Below the pieces are notes generated by a model. The model was not told where the DNA came from. It ran no database searches and worked only from the letters and a program-made list of their open reading frames with translations. Positions 9,060 to 16,342 of a stretch of 64,000 nt of DNA are shown here, piece after piece. Source of the stretch: Proruminimicrobium sp963666965 (lineage in GTDB: Bacteria > Elusimicrobiota > Endomicrobiia > Endomicrobiales > Endomicrobiaceae); assembly GCA_963666965.1 (NCBI GenBank), contig OY762939.1, positions 248,001 to 312,000 on the forward strand, given 5' to 3'. Each line of letters begins with the position of its first letter. Within the stretch, counting starts at the first letter, position 1. Position numbers and translations under genes: made by a program.

Positions 9060-9230
9060 TTAAATTATCAGTTGCTATTTAGCCGTTGCCGTTAGACTTC
9101 AAAGTTTGGAGTGAAGTATTTGTTGTTGTTAAAGGCTTTAAGTTTTCGTTATGTTGTTGCCGTTCAAGGGTTTAAGATTTGAGCTGAGATGTTGTTGCCG
9201 TTAGACTTCAAAGTTTGGAGTGAAACGAAC
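9060..9230. repeat. Short GTTGCCGTT repeat block
   Basis: GTTGCCGTTAGACTTCAAAG with TTTGGAGTGAA occurs twice (about 9084-9114 and 9194-9224). TTAAAGGCTTTAAGTTTTCG occurs at about 9130-9150 and also at about 8011-8030. The small hairpin CTTCAAA/TTTGGAG is kept. No gene is seen here. Confidence 0.65.
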
Positions 9231-9292
9231 AATTTTCAGCCCGCGGTGTACGTAAGTAAAGCGGAGCGAACGGTACATAAGGGCTGAAAATT
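9231..9292. repeat. Conserved-core hairpin, copy b
   Basis: AATTTTCAGCCC (9231-9242) pairs perfectly with GGGCTGAAAATT (9281-9292). The core has inner stem TGTAC/GTACA around GTAAGTAAAGCGGAGCGAAC and matches copies at 8042 and 29194, while the outer stem sequence is different in each. Confidence 0.75.
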
Positions 9293-9331
9293 GGAAGTTG
9301 TAACCCAAAATTTGAAGCCGTTATAATGTAC

Positions 9332-9436
9332 AAAAAAAATGCTCCTTTCAGTCCGGAAGGGAGAGATAATCTTTATTTTTTGTTATCCCTGTGCCCCCAT
9401 CTTTTTCAAGATGTTCCCGAAACTTACTAGAAGCAT
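9332..9436 (-). ncRNA. Putative small RNA, copy B
   Basis: This paralogue of copy A has the same predicted length (about 105 nt). The closing stem ATGCTTCT pairs with AGGAGCAT and is followed by eight Ts (9339-9332). The invariant hairpin CATCTT-GAAA-AAGATG lies at 9398-9413, and a second hairpin is GGGATAA/TTATCTC. The internal stem near GTTTCGG/CCGGAC differs in sequence from copy A but still pairs. Its promoter begins 8 bp after the stop of the FMN reductase gene, so its terminator would also end that operon. Confidence 0.7.
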
Positions 9437-9440
9437 TTAT

Positions 9441-9468
9441 AGTCTAGTATATGATTATAAAATGTCAA
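9441..9468 (-). promoter_or_regulatory. Promoter of small RNA copy B
   Basis: Minus strand: TTGACA (9468-9463), 16-bp spacer, TAGACT (9446-9441). It aligns with the promoters of copies A and C. Confidence 0.65.
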
Positions 9469-9475
9469 TAGTTTT

Positions 9476-10027
9476 TTACGAATTTTTTAAAACCCAATTT
9501 GCATACGAGTCTAAAAAACTTTTTAAAAATTTTTCAGTTGAATCATTTATAAGATTGCCTTTATCGTCAAACAAACCTGCAACATTACCGATATAAGCTT
9601 CAGGCTGCTGCATAACCGGAATATTTAGAAAAACCAGAGGCTGCCTCAAATGATGATTTGCGCCAAATCCTCCGATTGCCCCCTGCGATACGCTTATTAC
9701 GGCGCCGGGCTTACCAGACCAGACGCTTTGTCCGTAAGGCCGTGATCCAACGTCAAGAGCATTTTTAATTGCGGCAGGATATGAACGGTTATATTCGGGC
9801 GTAACAAAAATAACGCCGTCAAAAGATTTTATTTTATTTCTGAAATCAACCCACGGCGCAGGCGGATTTGAATCAAAATCTTCGTTATAAATAGCAAGTT
9901 CTTTTATTTCTACAATTTCAAGAACAACAGACGGCTGAGCAATTTTGATAAGAGCGTTTGCAACTTTTCTGTTAAATGATTCTTTACGGAGACTTCCTAC
10001 AATAACTGCAATTTTTTTTTCGGACAT
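9476..10027 (-). CDS. NADPH-dependent FMN reductase family flavoprotein
   Basis: This is a 183-residue flavodoxin-fold reductase of the ChrR/YieF/azoreductase type, expected to bind FMN and reduce quinones, azo compounds or metals with NAD(P)H. The FMN-phosphate loop GSLRKESFNRKV lies at residues 11-22, and the signature TPEYNRSYPAAIKNALD at about 76-92. Length is normal for the family. It is the second gene of a likely operon with the cupin gene (34-bp gap) and is followed at once by the promoter of small RNA copy B. The physiological substrate cannot be inferred. Confidence 0.92.
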   Translation of the reverse strand: MSEKKIAVIVGSLRKESFNRKVANALIKIAQPSVVLEIVEIKELAIYNEDFDSNPPAPWVDFRNKIKSFDGVIFVTPEYNRSYPAAIKNALDVGSRPYGQSVWSGKPGAVISVSQGAIGGFGANHHLRQPLVFLNIPVMQQPEAYIGNVAGLFDDKGNLINDSTEKFLKSFLDSYANWVLKNS

Positions 10028-10061
10028 AAAATACCTCCGGTGTTTTTTTGTATTTAATATT

Positions 10062-10388
10062 TCAGGCTTTTATCATTATTAAAAGCATTTTAAACTTTTT
10101 TATTGCTTTAAGAGCATGCGGTTTGCCTGCCGGCATAATTATAAATTCGCCTTCTTTTACAATATTGGGTTTGCCGTCTATTTTAATTTCAGCTTCGCCG
10201 TCTATAATTTCAACCATCGCATCAAAAGGAGCTATATGTTCGCTTAAACCTTGTCCTTCGTCAAAAGAAAAAATTGTAACCGTGCCGGTTGGCCTTTCTA
10301 TTATGGTGCGGCTTACTACTGCTCCGCTGTTGTAAGCGGCTAAATCTTTAGTTTTAATCGCTTTTGCTTTCAAGTCTTCTTTTTCCAT
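10062..10388 (-). CDS. Cupin domain protein
   Basis: The 108-residue single-domain cupin has both halves of the small beta-barrel motif: G-x-G-L-S-E-H-x-A-P-x-D near residues 46-57 and P-A-G-K-P-H-A near 87-93. The retained His and Glu residues could bind a metal. Such proteins range from small-molecule isomerases to sensor or storage domains, so no reaction is assigned. It leads an operon with the FMN reductase and has a good promoter at 10434-10462. Confidence 0.85.
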   Translation of the reverse strand: MEKEDLKAKAIKTKDLAAYNSGAVVSRTIIERPTGTVTIFSFDEGQGLSEHIAPFDAMVEIIDGEAEIKIDGKPNIVKEGEFIIMPAGKPHALKAIKKFKMLLIMIKA

Positions 10389-10433
10389 ATTTCCCCTCCT
10401 GACAGCATTTTTATATGTTTAGCAATTTTATCT

Positions 10434-10462
10434 ATTATATTCAATATTGACATATACATCAA
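10434..10462 (-). promoter_or_regulatory. Promoter of cupin-FMN reductase operon
   Basis: Minus strand: TTGATG (10462-10457), a 17-bp spacer and consensus TATAAT (10439-10434). The leader before the cupin ATG carries a GGAGGGG ribosome binding site. Confidence 0.7.
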
Positions 10463-10469
10463 TAATAAC

Positions 10470-10545
10470 TGAAGTTTGGAAGTTTGGAAGTTTAGCAGCT
10501 TGGAAGCTGAGCAATAACTTCAACGACAGTAACAGCAGAAGTTTG
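10470..10545. repeat. AAGCT-rich repeat array
   Basis: Units of GGAAGTTTGGAAG, CTTGGAAGCTGAGCAA and AACTTCAACGACAGTAAC match the array at 8634. As at 8790 and 11715, it leads directly into the GCCACG structured repeat. Confidence 0.75.
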
Positions 10546-10552
10546 TTTTTTT

Positions 10553-10724
10553 GCCACGTTTAGCACGTCTATGAGTGAAATATTTTTTGCCGTAAAAACA
10601 TTAAAATTCATAAAATGTTTTTAAACTCACTTGTCCGAAGAAAAATCCGTTTCATTGTGCAGTAAGGATTTTTCAAGTTGTGAGTTGTGCGGTAAAAAAT
10701 ACAAGAGAATGTGCGACTTGTGGC
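10553..10724. repeat. Structured ~170-nt inverted repeat, copy 1
   Basis: The element is an imperfect palindrome with nested stems. The ends GCCAC (10553) and GTGGC (10724) pair, then GCAC/GTGC, then TTTTTTGCCG with CGGTAAAAAA. Two internal hairpins are AAAAACATT/AATGTTTTT (10594-10622) and AACTCAC..GAAAAATCC with GGATTTTTC..GTGAGTT (10624-10686). Copy 2 (11727) is close to identical; copy 3 (28965) differs at many stem positions but keeps pairing. It may be a structured RNA or a small non-autonomous mobile element. It carries no credible ORF. Confidence 0.75.
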
Positions 10725-10737
10725 GGGTCTTTTTTGA

Positions 10738-11005
10738 GGACAATCTAACAAATATAAAACATTTGTGCTGCTAAAATTTTTGAAAATCAATTTGTATATT
10801 TTGTGAAGGAGAGTAGTTTTCACTACTTTACAAACAAAATGTACAAATTTATCAAAAAGTAACGCAGCCCGAAGGGTTAGCGCCCAAACAGCGCTCTGCT
10901 TCGTTAGACTTCCTCGTAATAGACTCGCTATTACTTCGTCACTCTGCCTCGCATATCATCTGTTTTGACAGCTAACACAATTGCTTTATATTTGTTAGCT
11001 TGTCC
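10738..11005. repeat. Nested inverted-repeat insert
   Basis: GGACAATCTAACAAATATAA (10738) and its near-perfect inverted partner ending TTGTTAGCTTGTCC (11005) enclose further hairpins. These are a long AT stem at 10777-10858 with tip AGTAGT/ACTACT, TAACGCAG/CTGC..CGTTA, and GTAATAG/CTATTAC. The whole block interrupts what is a simple GTTACTTTT/AAAAGTAAC hairpin next to the other copies (about 11905-11935 and 29138-29174). No gene is seen from 10389 to 11046. Confidence 0.65.
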
Positions 11006-11046
11006 TAAACTTTTTGGACTCGAGACAAAAAGTAACTTGGTGTGGG

Positions 11047-11553
11047 TTAAGAACCCACTTTAGTTGTTTTTGCTTGAAATTTTATTCTTTTTTCAGATAA
11101 TTTTTTTGCATACTTGTCATATTTTTTGAGCTGTGTAAGAATTGTATAGGTGTATGTTTTATTATCGCTTCCCGTATAGCATATTGATATATGATTTTTG
11201 TTAGGGTTTAATTTAGGAGATATTTTGCCGTTTGTCTCAATGAAAAAACCGTGTTCTTTCGCCTTTGCCATTTTGTTTATATCCCAGAAAGTGTCAGGGA
11301 TAACTGCAATAATACATTTCTGGTTTGTTATAACGCCGGCTTCAGTTTTTTTTGTCTGCAGACAGAATAAAGAAGTTTTTAATTTTTTATCTTCGCTTTC
11401 CAATACTTCAAATCCGGTAAAACTATCGGAAGCGGAACTGCCAGAATAGCGGACTTCAAACATTGTTTTTTCCCATTCGCCGGCCGCCATAATAAAAAAC
11501 GGTTCGCCTATATAATACTTTGATGATTTGCTTTCAACTACGGTTATCAGCAT
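11047..11553 (-). CDS. Hypothetical protein
   Basis: I do not recognise this 168-residue protein. It has no signal peptide or membrane segment, is mixed alpha/beta in character and ends in a very basic tail rich in Lys. The start at 11553 is supported by AAGGAG seven bases upstream. The last codons (KVGS and stop) fall inside the GTGGGTT/AACCCAC hairpin of the repeat block, so the 3' end may have been altered by repeat insertion. It stands alone between two repeat regions. It is likely real because of the good ribosome binding site and non-repetitive composition, but conservation is unknown. Confidence 0.6.
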   Translation of the reverse strand: MLITVVESKSSKYYIGEPFFIMAAGEWEKTMFEVRYSGSSASDSFTGFEVLESEDKKLKTSLFCLQTKKTEAGVITNQKCIIAVIPDTFWDINKMAKAKEHGFFIETNGKISPKLNPNKNHISICYTGSDNKTYTYTILTQLKKYDKYAKKLSEKRIKFQAKTTKVGS

Positions 11554-11588
11554 TTAAACTCCTTTTGATTATTATAGCATAATAAGAT

Positions 11589-11715
11589 TGAAGCTTAGAA
11601 GCTTAGAAGCTTAGAAGCTGGGAAGCTGGGAAGCTGGGAAGCTGGGAAGCTTAGTAACGACTTTAACGACAGTAACGGCGGATGTTGGGCGGATTTGCAA
11701 AGCAAACCGAAGAAG
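11589..11715. repeat. AAGCT-rich repeat array
   Basis: Four copies of AAGCTTAG are followed by four of AAGCTGGG, then the AACGACTTTAACGACAGTAA unit. A segment with TTGGGCGGATTTGC also recurs at about 12159 and 14922. It leads into the structured repeat at 11727. Confidence 0.8.
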
Positions 11716-11726
11716 CTTGGTTTTTT

Positions 11727-11899
11727 GCCACGTTTAGCACGTATATAAGCGAAGTATTTTTTACCGTAAAAACATTAAAAATTTATAAAATGTTTTTAAA
11801 CTCACTTGTTTGAAGAAAAATCCATTTCATTATGCAGTAAGGATTTTTCAAGTTGTGAGTTGTGCGGTAAAAAATACAAGAGAATGTGCGATTTGTGGC
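11727..11899. repeat. Structured ~170-nt inverted repeat, copy 2
   Basis: It is nearly identical to copy 1 at 10553-10724, including both internal hairpins; TTTTTTACCG pairs perfectly with CGGTAAAAAA here, against one G-U in copy 1. It is followed by the hairpin GTTACTTT/AAAGTAAC and by GGGT/ACCC and TTGGCTT/AAGCCAA hairpins up to about 11975. Confidence 0.75.
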
Positions 11900-11993
11900 G
11901 GGGGTTACTTTTTAGACTCGTGATACAAAGTAACTTGCCGCGGGTCAACTACCCACGAAGTTGGCTTGTAAGCCAAATATTAAATCCATACTA

Positions 11994-12098
11994 CAAAAAA
12001 ACAACTTCCCTTAGCTTGTTGGAAGTTCGAGGTACTTTTTTCACTGGTCCTCTTCACTTTTCATCTTTTTCAAGATGGCCCAACATCTACTGGAAGCA
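11994..12098 (-). ncRNA. Putative small RNA, copy C
   Basis: This third copy has the same predicted length. The closing stem CTTCC pairs with GGAAG before the T-tract (12001-11994). The internal stem is TGTTGG/CCAACA, replacing TTGGGA/TCCCAA of copy A. The invariant CATCTT-GAAA-AAGATG hairpin lies at 12062-12077. The second hairpin is GAGG/CCTC, replacing GAGATAAAT/ATTTATCTC. Pairing kept with changed bases supports an RNA function. An ORF read on the opposite strand here is not credible. Confidence 0.7.
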
Positions 12099-12103
12099 TC
12101 TAT

Positions 12104-12132
12104 AATATAGCCCATGAATATAAAACTGTCAA
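12104..12132 (-). promoter_or_regulatory. Promoter of small RNA copy C
   Basis: Minus strand: TTGACA (12132-12127), 17-bp spacer, TATATT (12109-12104), in register with copies A and B. Confidence 0.75.
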
Positions 12133-12139
12133 GGGTTTT

Positions 12140-12437
12140 TTTCAACAGAAGCTGTGATGTTGGGCGGATTTGCAAAGCAACCCGAAGAAGCTTAGCAGCT
12201 TGGAGGCTCAACAACAGAAGTTTGGAAGTTGGGCAGCTTAGAAGCTGAGCAACGACTTTAACGACAATAATGACGGAAGCTGGGAAGTTTGGCGGATTAG
12301 AAGCTGAGTAACAACTTTTACAATGGATACTCAGAAGTTTAGCAGCTTGGAAGTTTGGCAAAAACAATTTTTTAAAATTTGCAGTTGTAGTTGCCTTTAC
12401 TAAGCTTCCAAACTTCTAAGCTACCAAGCTTCTATCG
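12140..12437. repeat. AAGCT-rich repeat array with inverted end
   Basis: Forward units (AAGCTTAGCAGCTTGGAGG and relatives) run to about 12360. A reverse-complement unit (AAGCTTCCAAACTTCTAAGC) then occurs at 12401-12437, so the block could fold back on itself. The following 12445-12487 matches the right flank of hairpin copy a (8087-8121). No gene is supported between 11554 and 12483. Confidence 0.75.
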
Positions 12438-12483
12438 TAAGGATGATTTGAAAATACAAAATTGAATAGAAAAATTAAAGCCG

Positions 12484-12744
12484 TTATTTATTATCACGCC
12501 ATTTGATGCATTGTTGTAACCTCGGCGCCGGATCATACCCCATATCCTTTCCCATATTAGCAAGCATATCACACGGAAAAATTTCGCATAATCCGCAATG
12601 GTCTAAGTGTTTTTCTTCGCAGCAGCTTTTAACGCCGCATTTGCCGCCCCAGAAAGGAACGGTTATGTTTGTACATCCTTTGCAGTTAACTTTTTCTTTT
12701 CTTTCGCAGAAATTACATTTTACTCCGCATCTTGATTCAAACAT
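12484..12744 (-). CDS. DUF3795 Cys-rich protein
   Basis: The 86-residue protein has twelve cysteines (6, 10, 13, 21, 24, 36, 41, 42, 50, 53, 58, 79) in the pattern of DUF3795 zinc- or cluster-binding proteins, including CGVKCNFC and CEIFPCDM. The family is common in anaerobes and its biochemical role is unknown. It is the last gene of a three-gene unit (methyltransferase, PPOX-like, DUF3795) with gaps of 15 and 9 bp, so the three are probably expressed together. Confidence 0.88.
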   Translation of the reverse strand: MFESRCGVKCNFCERKEKVNCKGCTNITVPFWGGKCGVKSCCEEKHLDHCGLCEIFPCDMLANMGKDMGYDPAPRLQQCIKWRDNK

Positions 12745-12753
12745 TTTTATCCT

Positions 12754-13191
12754 TTATAAAGAAATTTCTTGCTTCGGAGCAAAATTTGTTGCCATTGTCC
12801 AGACGAACGCTTTTCCGTTTTTAAGAGAAAAAACTTTAAGATTTGAATAAAATATTTCAACAGGGACAGATTCTTTCCAAGGTTTCAAAAATGCTCTTGT
12901 CGGATGTGCGCAGATTTCGTCTTTATATTTATTGTCAGTTATTTCTTCAAGTTTACCGAAAACTCTTATCTGCTTTCCGGATTTAAAATCATTAAAACAC
13001 ATTTCAACGTTACTGTTTTTTGAAATCTGCTTAAAAAGATCTTTGTTTGCTCCCGTGTGAAAAACGATTCCGGTTTGTTCGTCGGCTTTGTAAAGCAACA
13101 TCCCTCTGCAGCGAGGCTTGTCATTTTCTGTTGTCGCAAGAAAAAAAACGGGATTGTTTGTTATAAATTGGTAAATCTCTTCTTTATTCAC
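12754..13191 (-). CDS. Pyridoxamine 5'-phosphate oxidase-like flavoprotein
   Basis: The 145-residue split-barrel protein is of the PPOX-like, FMN-binding type. The beginning (FLATTENDKPRCRGM, about residues 17-31) and the middle (VFHTGANKDLFKQI) match the flavin-site region of this fold. It lacks the length and C-terminal features of true PdxH, so pyridoxal synthesis is unlikely; these small proteins are usually described as general stress or flavin reductase-type proteins. It is encoded between the methyltransferase and DUF3795 genes in one operon. Confidence 0.85.
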   Translation of the reverse strand: MNKEEIYQFITNNPVFFLATTENDKPRCRGMLLYKADEQTGIVFHTGANKDLFKQISKNSNVEMCFNDFKSGKQIRVFGKLEEITDNKYKDEICAHPTRAFLKPWKESVPVEIFYSNLKVFSLKNGKAFVWTMATNFAPKQEISL

Positions 13192-13206
13192 GATATATTC
13201 TCCTTT

Positions 13207-13968
13207 TTATTTTTCGGCAATTATAAGCATTTCAAAATCTTCAGCAGTTAATTTATCATTGCGTGAAAATGCACCGAGTTTCGCTCCGTAAATATCTATT
13301 TTTTTAAATCCGAGCGATTTTAACAGCCATGTTATTTCGCTGGGAACATAATATCTTTCATTACATTTAAGTTCTTTTTTATTCCCGGAATCATCTTCAA
13401 AAACCGCCGTGTTATGATCACGAAAAGTCATCAGGTCAAAGGAACATTCTTTGCACTGCGACTGTCCTTCTTTCTGTGCGGAATCATAGAATTTGCTGAC
13501 GGAATGAAACAGCGGAAATAATCCGTTTAATGTTGTAAAAACCAATTTTCCGTTACTTTTTAAAGTCTTTGCAATATTTTTAAGTATTTCAAAATTCATC
13601 TCATCGGTTTCCATAAGAGAAAATCCGCCTTCACATAACATAATAGCCAAATCAAATTCACCGTCAAACGGAAGATTACGCGCATCATGTTTTTGAAATT
13701 TAATTGTAAGCCCAGCTTCCTGCGCTTTTTGCTTTGCCCGTTTGAGCTGATTTTCGGAAAGATCAACGCCGGTCACGTTATATCCTCTTTTTGTAAGTTC
13801 AATTGAATGACGGCCGGTGCCGCATCCGACATCAATAATCTTTAAAGATTTATTTTGTCCGGCTTCCTGTTCAATAAAATCGCATTCTCCTGCGGTACCC
13901 TGTGTAAAACATTCCTTATCGTATTTTTGAGAGTAATTTTCAAATAATGATTCATACCATTGTTTCAT
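13207..13968 (-). CDS. Class I SAM-dependent methyltransferase
   Basis: The 253-residue methyltransferase has SAM-binding motif I IDVGCGTGRHS (about residues 45-55), the acidic end of beta-2 (VTGVDLS) and motif II/III DLAIMLCEGGFSL. The substrate is unknown; the C-terminal half contains a Cys-x-x-Cys pair (SQCKECSF) that could bind metal or substrate. It heads the operon with the PPOX-like and DUF3795 genes. AGAGG precedes the ATG. About 200 bp without a firm gene lies between it and the divergent HD gene. Confidence 0.9.
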   Translation of the reverse strand: MKQWYESLFENYSQKYDKECFTQGTAGECDFIEQEAGQNKSLKIIDVGCGTGRHSIELTKRGYNVTGVDLSENQLKRAKQKAQEAGLTIKFQKHDARNLPFDGEFDLAIMLCEGGFSLMETDEMNFEILKNIAKTLKSNGKLVFTTLNGLFPLFHSVSKFYDSAQKEGQSQCKECSFDLMTFRDHNTAVFEDDSGNKKELKCNERYYVPSEITWLLKSLGFKKIDIYGAKLGAFSRNDKLTAEDFEMLIIAEK

Positions 13969-14173
13969 TTTAAACCTCTGATTAAAGACATGCTCTGAAA
14001 AACATAATAAAAAAAATTAAAATCATTATAAGAACAAAGCCCAAAACGAGTGATCTTTCTATTTTATTTGCTCCTAAATTTCAAATCTTTATTTGTGTAT
14101 TTTACATCTGTTACCGTTATATTATACAAATTTAAAAAGAGAAGTTTTGCTATTTATTTTGTATAATCTGCCC

Positions 14174-14845
14174 ATGATAAAAACAATTGACGATATCTTA
14201 AATAACAGGGAAGTAATTACATATTTAAGTTATGCCGACCATATTTTTGAAACTGTCGGCTATAAGGAACACGGCGTAAGGCATGCCAAACACGCTTCCG
14301 ACAGAGCCGGGTATGTTTTAAAAGAACTCGGCTATACCGTAAAACAGCAAAATCTTGCAAGAATCGCAGGTTATCTCCACGATGTTGGAAATATGATTTC
14401 AAGAACAGGCCATGCCCAGAGCGGCGCGGTTATGGCTCTTGATCTTTTAAGAGCCGAAGGCGAAAATATAAAATATACGAGCGATATATTTGAAGTGTTT
14501 GGAGCGATAGGAAGCCATGAAGATAAATCAATGCAGCCTCCGACCGATATTGCAGCAGCCGTTATTTTAGGCGACAAAACAGATGTTCATTTTGAAAGAT
14601 TAAGAACGGAAAACCAGTATTTGAAAGACGCCCATTCAAAAGTTGTAGGCGCATGTGAAAATTCCGAAATAAAAATATCAAGAGAAGATAAAGAAATAAC
14701 TTTACAGCTGGCTATTAATACAAAGATATGTTCCATCATGGAATATTTCGAGATTTTTACGCCGAGAATGAATTACTGCACCAAAGCAAGCAATAAGCTG
14801 GGATGCAATTTTAACCTGTATATTAATGGGGATAAGTTTATTTAG
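14174..14845 (+). CDS. HD-domain phosphohydrolase
   Basis: This 223-residue HD-superfamily protein is a paralogue of the one at 16726. The HD pattern is present: EHGVRH (His37), GYLHDVGN (His69, Asp70), GHAQSG (His80), GSHED (His115) and GDKTDVH (Asp134). It probably hydrolyses a nucleotide or phosphate ester, with substrate unknown. A longer frame opens at 14093, but the ATG at 14174 is preferred: it fits the start of the domain and the paralogue, and the upstream codons contain a TATAAT at 14162-14167. With that -10 box only six bases before the ATG and no Shine-Dalgarno, the mRNA may be leaderless. Confidence 0.85.
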   Translation: MIKTIDDILNNREVITYLSYADHIFETVGYKEHGVRHAKHASDRAGYVLKELGYTVKQQNLARIAGYLHDVGNMISRTGHAQSGAVMALDLLRAEGENIKYTSDIFEVFGAIGSHEDKSMQPPTDIAAAVILGDKTDVHFERLRTENQYLKDAHSKVVGACENSEIKISREDKEITLQLAINTKICSIMEYFEIFTPRMNYCTKASNKLGCNFNLYINGDKFI

Positions 14846-15187
14846 AAGCTGGGAAGCTGGGAAGCTGGGAAGTTTGGCAGCTTGGAAGCTGAGCAACAAC
14901 TTTAACGACAATAATGGCAGATGTTGGGCGGATTTGCAGAGCAAACCGAAGAAGATTGGAAGTTTAGAATCTGAGTAAAGGCTTTAACGACGATAACGGC
15001 GGAAGCTTAGCAGCTTGAAAGATGGGTAAAAGCAATAACTTTAAGGGCAATAACAGCGTAACAGTTTTAACAAAAAAATAAAAACGAAGATACTTGGAAG
15101 TTTGGCAGTATAGGAGTTCAGCAGCTCGGTGCAGTATCCGTTGCCGTAGCTAAGCCTCTAGACCTCTTAACTTCTCAGCTTCTATAA
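14846..15187. repeat. AAGCT-rich repeat array with inverted end
   Basis: The array starts right after the HD gene stop with three GAAGCTGG units. It continues through AACTTTAACGACAATAATGG and related units, and ends in a reverse-complement unit (CTTCTCAGCTTCTATAAT, about 15170-15188). The last part carries TATAAT (15183-15188), which could serve as the -10 box of tgt. No gene is seen in 14846-15202. Confidence 0.75.
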
Positions 15188-15202
15188 TCAGGGGATTTTA
15201 TA

Positions 15203-16342
15203 GTGATTGTCGGCTCATATCAGCTGTTAAAAAAATCAACACAATGCAAAGCAAGGCTCGGAAAAGTTTACACTACCCGCGGAGTTATTGACACTCCTGC
15301 ATTTATGCCTGTCGGAACCCAAGGGTCGGTAAAATCGGTATCTACCGAACAGTTAAAAGAGACAAAGGCCCAGATAATACTTGCAAACTCATACCACATT
15401 TATTTAAGACCCGGTCTTGAAATCATAAAAAAAGCGGGCGGCATACAAAAATTCAATTCGTGGAACGGCCCGATGCTTACAGATTCGGGAGGATTTCAGG
15501 TTTTCAGTTTAAACGATTTCAGAAAAATAAATACAGACGGCGTTGAGTTCCGTTCTCATATAGACGGCTCAAAACATTTTTTATCGCCGGAAATTTCTAT
15601 GCAGATACAAAAAACTATCGGCGCAGACATTATAATGTGTTTCGACGAATGCACTCCTTATCCCGCCACTTATGATTACGCAAAAAAATCGATGCTCTTA
15701 AGCATAGAATGGGCAAGAAGATGCAAGGAAGAATTTTACAAAGATGATTCTCATCTGACTCAGGCTCTTTTCGGAATTATACAGGGGTCCGTTTTTGACG
15801 ATTTAAGAAAAGAAAGCGCGCTTAAAATGCAAGAGATAGATTTTGTAGGTTATGCGATAGGCGGCGTTTCTGTCGGAGAATCAAAAGAAGAAATGTTGAA
15901 AGCCGTTGAAGCGACAGTGCCTTATCTTCCCGAAGATAAAGCAAGATATCTGATGGGTGTCGGAATGCCGGAAGACATTTGGGAATCGGTTGAAAGAGGA
16001 ATAGATATGTTTGACTGCGTTATTCCTACAAGAAACGGAAGAAACGGACAGGCTTTTACGTCATACGGAAAAATAAATATCAAAAACGGCGAATTTAAAG
16101 AAGATTTTACGCCTCTTGACCCCGAATGCGACTGCCAGACATGCAGAGGATACACTAAAGCTTATATCAACCATTTATTCCGTTCGCAGGAGATACTTGC
16201 GTTGACGTTGTTATCTTTACATAACATTCATTTTATGATAAAATTGACGGACAAAATTAAAAAAGCGTTGGAAAGTGATACATTTTTTGAAGCAAAAAAA
16301 GATTTTTTTGAAAAGTATTACTCCAAAAAGGGAGAATTATGA
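15203..16342 (+). CDS. tgt: tRNA-guanine(34) transglycosylase
   Basis: Tgt exchanges guanine 34 for preQ1 in tRNAs with GUN anticodons, the key step of queuosine synthesis. The 379-residue protein has the substrate-site motif TDSGGFQVFS (Asp94), the catalytic Asp271 in DCVIPTRNGR and the zinc site Cys309-x-Cys311-x2-Cys314 with His340. The start codon is GTG at 15203, preceded by AGGGGA. It overlaps yajC by four bases (ATGA), in the usual tgt-yajC-secDF order. The upstream repeat array may supply the promoter. Confidence 0.97.
   Translation: MIVGSYQLLKKSTQCKARLGKVYTTRGVIDTPAFMPVGTQGSVKSVSTEQLKETKAQIILANSYHIYLRPGLEIIKKAGGIQKFNSWNGPMLTDSGGFQVFSLNDFRKINTDGVEFRSHIDGSKHFLSPEISMQIQKTIGADIIMCFDECTPYPATYDYAKKSMLLSIEWARRCKEEFYKDDSHLTQALFGIIQGSVFDDLRKESALKMQEIDFVGYAIGGVSVGESKEEMLKAVEATVPYLPEDKARYLMGVGMPEDIWESVERGIDMFDCVIPTRNGRNGQAFTSYGKINIKNGEFKEDFTPLDPECDCQTCRGYTKAYINHLFRSQEILALTLLSLHNIHFMIKLTDKIKKALESDTFFEAKKDFFEKYYSKKGEL

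Noticed and set aside
9339..9596. Plus-strand ORF of 85 codons
   Set aside because: It lies antisense to small RNA copy B and the 3' end of the FMN reductase gene.
10608..10823. Minus-strand ORF of 71 codons
   Set aside because: Covered by the structured repeat; the palindromic sequence explains the open frame.
11806..12105. Plus-strand ORF of 99 codons
   Set aside because: It runs through the structured repeat and antisense to small RNA copy C; no ribosome binding site and no protein-like composition.
12041..12367. Minus-strand ORF rich in AAKL/SFQ text
   Set aside because: It is the translation of the AAGCT repeat array plus small RNA promoter, with the same monotonous text in other arrays.
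13981..14062. Possible 26-residue hydrophobic peptide on the minus strand upstream of the methyltransferase
   Set aside because: It has an AGGAG at fair distance but would need an ATA start; the first ATG leaves only 14 residues.
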